NCBI RefSeq assembly: GCF_963678635.1
Contig: NC_087063.1
Coordinates: forward strand, 78,637,617-78,701,616
DNA length: 64,000 bases
Direction of reading: 5' to 3'
Source: Symsagittifera roscoffensis
Lineage: Eukaryota > Xenacoelomorpha > Acoela > Convolutidae
Part shown: positions 59,745 through 64,000 of the stretch, piece after piece
How the letters are laid out: every line of letters begins with the position of its first letter
Position numbering within the stretch: the stretch's first letter is position 1
The notes under the pieces: model-generated
The model's database searches: none
Told to the model about the DNA's origin: nothing
Seen by the model: the letters and a program-made list of their open reading frames with translations, nothing else
Translations under genes and position numbers: made by a program

Positions 59745-60268
59745 TTCATAAATATAACAAGACTGCTCGTATCAGGGCGAAGCCGTGATTGTTTCGACTG
59801 TCTTTCAAGGTCTATGGAGCAGTAACAACACGGAAGAAAATAAATGTAATAAAATGGATTGATTTTTTTTAATTTGAGATTTTTGTAAAAAAACATTTCC
59901 CCACACGCCATATAAAGTACAACGTGACAATATTTGCTCGTAGTAACATATCAATTATGGCAAGTAAGCTTCTTTCAATCAATTCGGAACGATTTTCAAG
60001 ACGGATTAAATCTCCGCTTACGCAATTGCGCGTTAATTGTGCCAAATTGGCCAAAATGGCAATCTTTAAATCTTCATATTTTCAACAAAATTTAACACAG
60101 GTGAAATATATATATTTTTTTTCAAAATTAAGCTTAGAACAACAATGCTTTTTGATCGATAAAAAACGGTCAAAATTGGCTTATTAATTAGTCGAAATTT
60201 GTCTGAGGAAAAAATAACCACCCCAAGCACAAATATTCCGTTACTTTCGTTACAAAAGTCGGAACACT
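59745..60268 (-). mobile_element. Hairpin-ended element, opposite orientation
   Basis: In + reading: TAACAAGACTGCTCGTATCA, GGGCGAAGCCGTG..., GACTG, CTCCATAG... , '..acgcaattgcgcgttaattg..', ending CCACCCCAAGCACAAATATT, CCGTTACTTTCGTTACAAAA, GTCGGAACA. It is the reverse complement of the layout at 5614-6290. With the copy at 59068-59545 it forms a tail-to-tail pair. Confidence 0.65.
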
Positions 60269-60659
60269 AAAAAAAAACCAGCAAATTTTAGCAGCTTTCA
60301 ATTAAAGTCGTGAATTATCAGCTAAAGGTTTTGAAATTGATCTCCAAAATTCTCCTAATTTTTCTTAAACGATCTCTGAACTCTGAAACTGGGATATAAT
60401 AAAGATAAAAAACTTGAGTAGAAAAAAAGGGTTTATGGCAATTTAGATTGAAATTGATTTTTTTTTAAATTTTGGTCAGACGATTTGTTGCCCTAGTTCT
60501 AGTTTTGTCTCACCCAGACAATTTGCCGGAAACCTTTGACAGAAATTTAGGGTAATATCTGATTATGGCAATTTTGCATGAAACTTCACTAGTTTGCTAA
60601 ATCTAATGATCGTTTGAAAAAAAATGTAGGATGGAAAAAGTTTGAATTGTTGACATATA

Positions 60660-60790
60660 CTCAGTGGCGGATCTAGGGTTTTCTCTAGGGGAGGGGGATG
60701 GTTGCGGACTTTCAAAAGGTTTTCGAAAATTTCGTCGGCTTTTCTTAGGTCGACCAAAATGATTTTCCGAGCATTTTTTTCAGCTCCTTT
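60660..60790 (+). mobile_element. MITE-like left end, GGCGGATCTAGG family
   Basis: CAGTGGCGGATCTAGGGTTT then TTTCGAAAATTTCGTCGGCTTTTCTTAGG and GATTTTCCGAGC match the left part of 55752-56111. The right part is absent. Confidence 0.6.
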
Positions 60791-61757
60791 CAGCTTGTTT
60801 CAGCAAAAAAAATAGAACACTGAATAAAACAAAATTTAGTACAAACTACTGCAAATCTTACAGCAATTGACATTTGAGAAACCACAATTTTCGCGATTGT
60901 CTTACAATGATACAAAATATTTTTCAGTTCTGGTGCTTTTACTATCTATGCATTATCTTTACCAGATTGTTTGTTGCAATTCCGATAAAGTGAACAGAAA
61001 TTTTAACAAAAAAATTTGTAAATTTTTTTTTTAAAAACTGAATTTTCCGTCCATTTTTACAATGTCAAGCAATATACCCAAATTAAAGCTATCTATTCCC
61101 CATCTGAAGTTATATCTAAACCCTTACTTAATACATGGGGTTCCCCCGCCAGCCTTCTTGGCTCTCCATCAGCATATACTACTAACTATTCGTCACCGAA
61201 ATTAGCGAGCAGTTGAACGTAACCTCAATTCTTGAGTATAGTTTTGTGGATGAATCAGTGTAGTCAAACTATCGCTGGCAGACTTAAGTACAAAATTTTT
61301 GGGGCAGTTTTTTTCTGACGCTAACTTGTTTCAAAGGATATCATTTTCCTAATTTTTTTCATCTCCATCAAATTTTTCAAACTATGTAACTTCAGTTTTT
61401 TTGTGATTTTATTCAGCATAAGTCAATGTGCGTGTTGTTAATAATTGAGTGAGATTTAATATAAGTTTCAGTTAATGCTTTAAAGTACATTGACAAAAGC
61501 AACGTTGATAATACAGAAAACTTGAGCAGCTAACCATACTAAGAGTTATAGGCGTTTGAAGTTCTTGGCAACGAAATCATTGAAAGCTGAAAAAACGCAA
61601 ATTAAAATAGTTAAAAGTCATCACATCATCACAACGCGCATTGATTCGAGACTAAATTGACCACAATGTAAAAGTGAACGCGCAAATAATCAAAGAAATT
61701 GTACATTTTCATACCAAAAACCACTTTCTGTTGGTTTGTTGCTTTGGTATAACCAGA
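60791..61757. other. Upstream flank of the ZP-like gene
   Basis: AT-rich with no recognised repeat. The promoter and 5' untranslated region of the gene starting at 61758 should be in the distal part. No clear TATA box in the last 150 bp. Confidence 0.4.
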
Positions 61758-63323
61758 ATGTTTTATTTTCGTGGAGTAATTCTGTGGGTTGCGTTTACTG
61801 CGTGCACTAATTTAGTCTGGGTGGGCGCATTAACTCAGATGGATATTCGAGATAAAACTCAACTACAATGTTCTGAAGGCCGTTTTGTTATCACAATGAA
61901 TAAGAGCTTGGCTCTCGAAGGAGTTGGTTAGTTGAAATTTACACATTCTTTAAAATAATGAAATATTTCTGTATTGAAACAATTTATGGAGACGTTTTTA
62001 CAATTAAAAGGATTAAAAATCAATATTTGGACCCCTTCTTAGCAATGAGGCTGCATCCCTTAAATAAACTTTCCTTCGGCTTGCATTTAATTTTTTTTAA
62101 ATGAGATTGTTAATAAATAAGCAGGTGCAATTTCAATTGTTGGAGTGCGCAGTAGAAAATTAAAAAATTTGATTGATTGTTCCGACCGCTTCACAAAAAT
62201 TAAAGCGCGTCGTAGAAATTTAAAAAAATCCGATCGATTGTTCCGACCGCTTCACGAAATGAAGGGAAGAAGCGATTGCGCTGTGTGTTTTTGCCCGATT
62301 TCATGCATTGTAGCGGTTCAAGTGTGGTATCATACAAACACCTTTTCAGGCGGGACTCAAAAAAGTTCGAAAAGTGTCTCAGTATCGAAAAAAATTGGCC
62401 TGAATAGTTTAATTTTTCTACGTAATTCATTCTCCTTTTCAGGAAAAAAAACAGCATGAAAGTTAAACAAAACATTTAAAAAAAAACGTTTTTTTTTAAT
62501 TTTAAATTGTTCATTTTCGATTTATTTTATAAATCATTGTGATCATTCTGCACTGCTTGCACAACAACAACAACCGTGGCTATCTTTATTGTTCCGACTT
62601 TCGTAACGAAAGTAATGGAATATTTGTGCTAGTGTTTTTTTTTCTTCAGCCAAATTTCGACTTTTTAACTAGCCATTTTGACGGAATTTTTTTCTATAGC
62701 ATTGAAAAGGTATTGTCTTGAGCTTAAATTTCAAAAAATACTTCACCTGTGAGCATTTTTCGTATAATTATGGGGGTTTAAATATTTGCAATCTTGGCCA
62801 ATTTGCATCAATTAACGCGCGATACATATGCGCTATTAACGCGTGAGCGGAGACTTAATCCGTCTTAGAAATCAATCCAAATTGGTTGAAGGAAGCCTAT
62901 TTGCCGTTATTGATTTGTTAGGAGCAAAATCGATCAGTTTGTACTTTATATGGCATGTGGGTTGATGATTTTCACAAAAAATCTCAAATAAAGAAAAATT
63001 AATTACAATTAATTTTTTCATGTTATTACTGCTCCATAGACCTCAAAAGTCAGTCGAAACTATGAGGGCTTAGCCCTGATACGAGCAGTCTTGTTATAAT
63101 TAGTTATAAGTTTATTTTGCAACTGAAAGGAACCCAGAGTAAGCCAAGTTAATCGGCGGTTGTTTTCTTCAATTTCACCTCAAATTTTATTTTTAAAATG
63201 ACATGAAACTAAAAGCATTGAAATCTTGTCTTTAGGCCCAGACGAAACCTTCATTCTGTACGTAGGCAGCCCACAAGAATGCAACTACACTGCAAATGTT
63301 ACAGGCATTGGAACCAACAATGA
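61758..63323 (+). CDS. Secreted protein, probable ZP domain start (partial, runs off window)
   Basis: Exon 1 is 61758-61926 (phase 1, donor GTTAGT). Exon 2 is 63236-63323 after CTTTAG (donor GTGAGT, phase 2). The ATG at 61758 begins an N-terminal signal peptide (MFYFRGVILWVAFTACTNLV...) and is the only ATG in frame before it. The mature part begins near LTQMDIRD. It has LQCSEGRFVITMNKSLAL, which resembles the first cysteine and strand of a zona-pellucida N domain ('C....m.v.v.k..l'), then GPDETFILYVGSPQECNYT, like its second cysteine region, with Asn-glycosylation sites (NYT, NVT). ZP proteins polymerise in extracellular matrices. Only about 85 residues are seen; other Cys-rich extracellular folds are possible. 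A third exon after CCAG at 63398 is phase-compatible but soon hits a stop. Confidence 0.55.
62146..62260 (+). repeat. Direct repeat, about 61 bp x 2
   Basis: Both units read 'gtagaaa.ttaaaaaa' and then GATTGTTCCGACCGCTTCAC. In each, GCTTC after GTTCCGACC can pair with a downstream GAAGC or AAGC, again the GTTCCGAC-plus-stem pattern. Confidence 0.7.
62539..62585 (+). repeat. Stem-loop end motif directly before a hairpin-ended element
   Basis: GTGATCATTCTGCACTGCTT then GCACAACAACAACAACCGTG. It is the right-end signature of one element, only about 5 bp before the left-end signature TTGTTCCGACTTTCG of the next. Confidence 0.5.
62587..63100 (+). mobile_element. Hairpin-ended element, well-preserved copy
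   Basis: Left end TTGTTCCGACTTTCGTAACG then AAAGTAATGGAATATTTGTG (stem CTTTCG-TAA-CGAAAG). Internal 'aattaacgcgcgatacat' and 'gcgctattaacgcgtgagcgg'. Right end ACTGCTC ... AGTCGAAACTATG, stem GGGC-TTA-GCCC, GAGCAGTCTTGTTA. The loop and stem changes relative to 5614-6290 preserve pairing. It carries only one copy of the 125-bp segment. Confidence 0.7.
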
Positions 63324-63547
63324 GTGAGTAACTTCTTTGACCGCGTTTGAATCTTGGGGTGCAATTACAACGTCGGTGTGTGGTTTTTCTATTTCCAGAA
63401 AAGATCTGTGTTAAGAAGAAAAAAGACCTGTTTTTTTTTTGCCAGCCGATTCTGCGATCAAAGTTTTAACTCTATATACGGTGGTGAAAATTATGGGTTT
63501 GGATTCCACTGTCCTTTTTAGTGTGTAAATTGCAACCAAATGCCTGT

Positions 63548-63850
63548 AAAGCAATAGCGGAATTAGGGAGGGGTTGGACGCCCCTGCTCTGCAATTCGAC
63601 CCCATGCCGACCCAAAGGGTCCACCCTTTGTACTATTTTGAGGCATCCATTTTTGGCTGACCGACCCTAATGTTTTCTACAGGCGCCTAAATTTGAGGGG
63701 GAGAGCGCGCCGATTTTTTTCAAAACCTTGCGTGCGGCGCAGAAAATTTCGTCAAAACAGGGTCTTTATACTGATTTTGAGCATAGAAAAAATCGACTAA
63801 GTTTTCAATTTTTTTTTCAAAAATTCCTCCTCCCTCGATCCGCCCCTACT
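63548..63850 (-). mobile_element. MITE-like element, GGCGGATCTAGG family, reverse orientation
   Basis: On the + strand it starts GCGGAATTAGGGAGGGG and ends CCTCCCTCGATCCGCCCC, inverted ends. The interior ('gacccaaagggtcca', 'ccatttttggctgaccg', 'cgcgtgcggcgcagaaaatttc') is the reverse complement of parts of 55752-56111. Confidence 0.6.
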
Positions 63851-64000
63851 TGCATTGAAAATTTAGGCCGCTTTAATGCGATCTGTAATCAAAGACAGTA
63901 GTCTCCCGAATCCAGAGAACACTGTTTTTTTTTCTTCGATCCCACGAGTAGTATTGGATTATATTTTGAGAACCAGCGAATGATGTGTGGTCAACAGCGT
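63851..64000. other. Window end, nothing recognised
   Basis: AT-rich, no feature seen; presumably inside an intron of the ZP-like gene. Confidence 0.4.

Larger units (their letters stand above)
61927..63235 (+). other. Intron 1 of the ZP-like gene
   Basis: Contains a two-copy repeat (62146-62260), the stem-loop end motif (62539-62585) and a complete hairpin-ended element (62587-63100). Confidence 0.55.

Noticed and set aside
63399-63470. Third exon of the ZP-like gene after CCAG at 63398
   Set aside because: Phase fits, but the frame gives a lysine- and phenylalanine-rich stretch that soon stops and has no ZP feature; kept only as a remark.

Overview
This window is eukaryotic nuclear DNA, most likely from an invertebrate animal. 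Coding exons are short (about 90-350 bp, one of 825 bp), are separated by GT-AG introns, and sit in very AT-rich sequence (T-rich on the + strand). The best evidence for an animal is a topoisomerase III beta gene with an RGG-box C-terminus and a probable zona-pellucida (ZP) type secreted protein. I cannot place the species. The very high load of tRNA-headed non-autonomous repeats would fit a marine invertebrate with a SINE-inflated genome.

Layout: 1-7428 is repeat-derived intergenic DNA. 7429-11220 (+) is a two-exon gene for a 154-residue single-pass membrane protein I do not recognise. 11221-16351 is mostly a composite repeat, with a possible orphan terminal exon at 15432-15557. 16352-29932 (+) is TOP3B in 14 coding exons (897 residues). 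All splice phases agree, and the TOPRIM, catalytic tyrosine, cysteine clusters and RGG box are visible. Its introns hold SINEs, a composite repeat and a 60-bp minisatellite of about 24 units. 31299-41526 is a near-identical tandem duplication of a 5.1-kb segment carrying antisense Gypsy-type pol remnants. 41777-55463 (+) is a three-exon BAHD/HXXXD-type acyltransferase (464 residues) whose 12-kb first intron contains minisatellites and a decayed antisense LINE. 55464-61757 contains MITE-like elements and a foldback repeat. 61758-63323 (+) is the 5' part of a secreted, probably ZP-domain, gene that leaves the window.

The four genes share one strand but show no operon-like link. Repeats dominate. 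Three systems recur: (a) tRNA-headed composite elements ending near a perfect GCGAAGC/GCTTCGC hairpin; (b) 0.5-0.7 kb elements that begin with GTTCCGAC plus a hairpin and end with GTCGGAACATTC plus a different hairpin; (c) MITE-like elements with a GGCGGATCTAGG-type end. System (b) is the best candidate for an undescribed element class. The pairs of short inverted arms keep pairing while the arm sequences change between copies.
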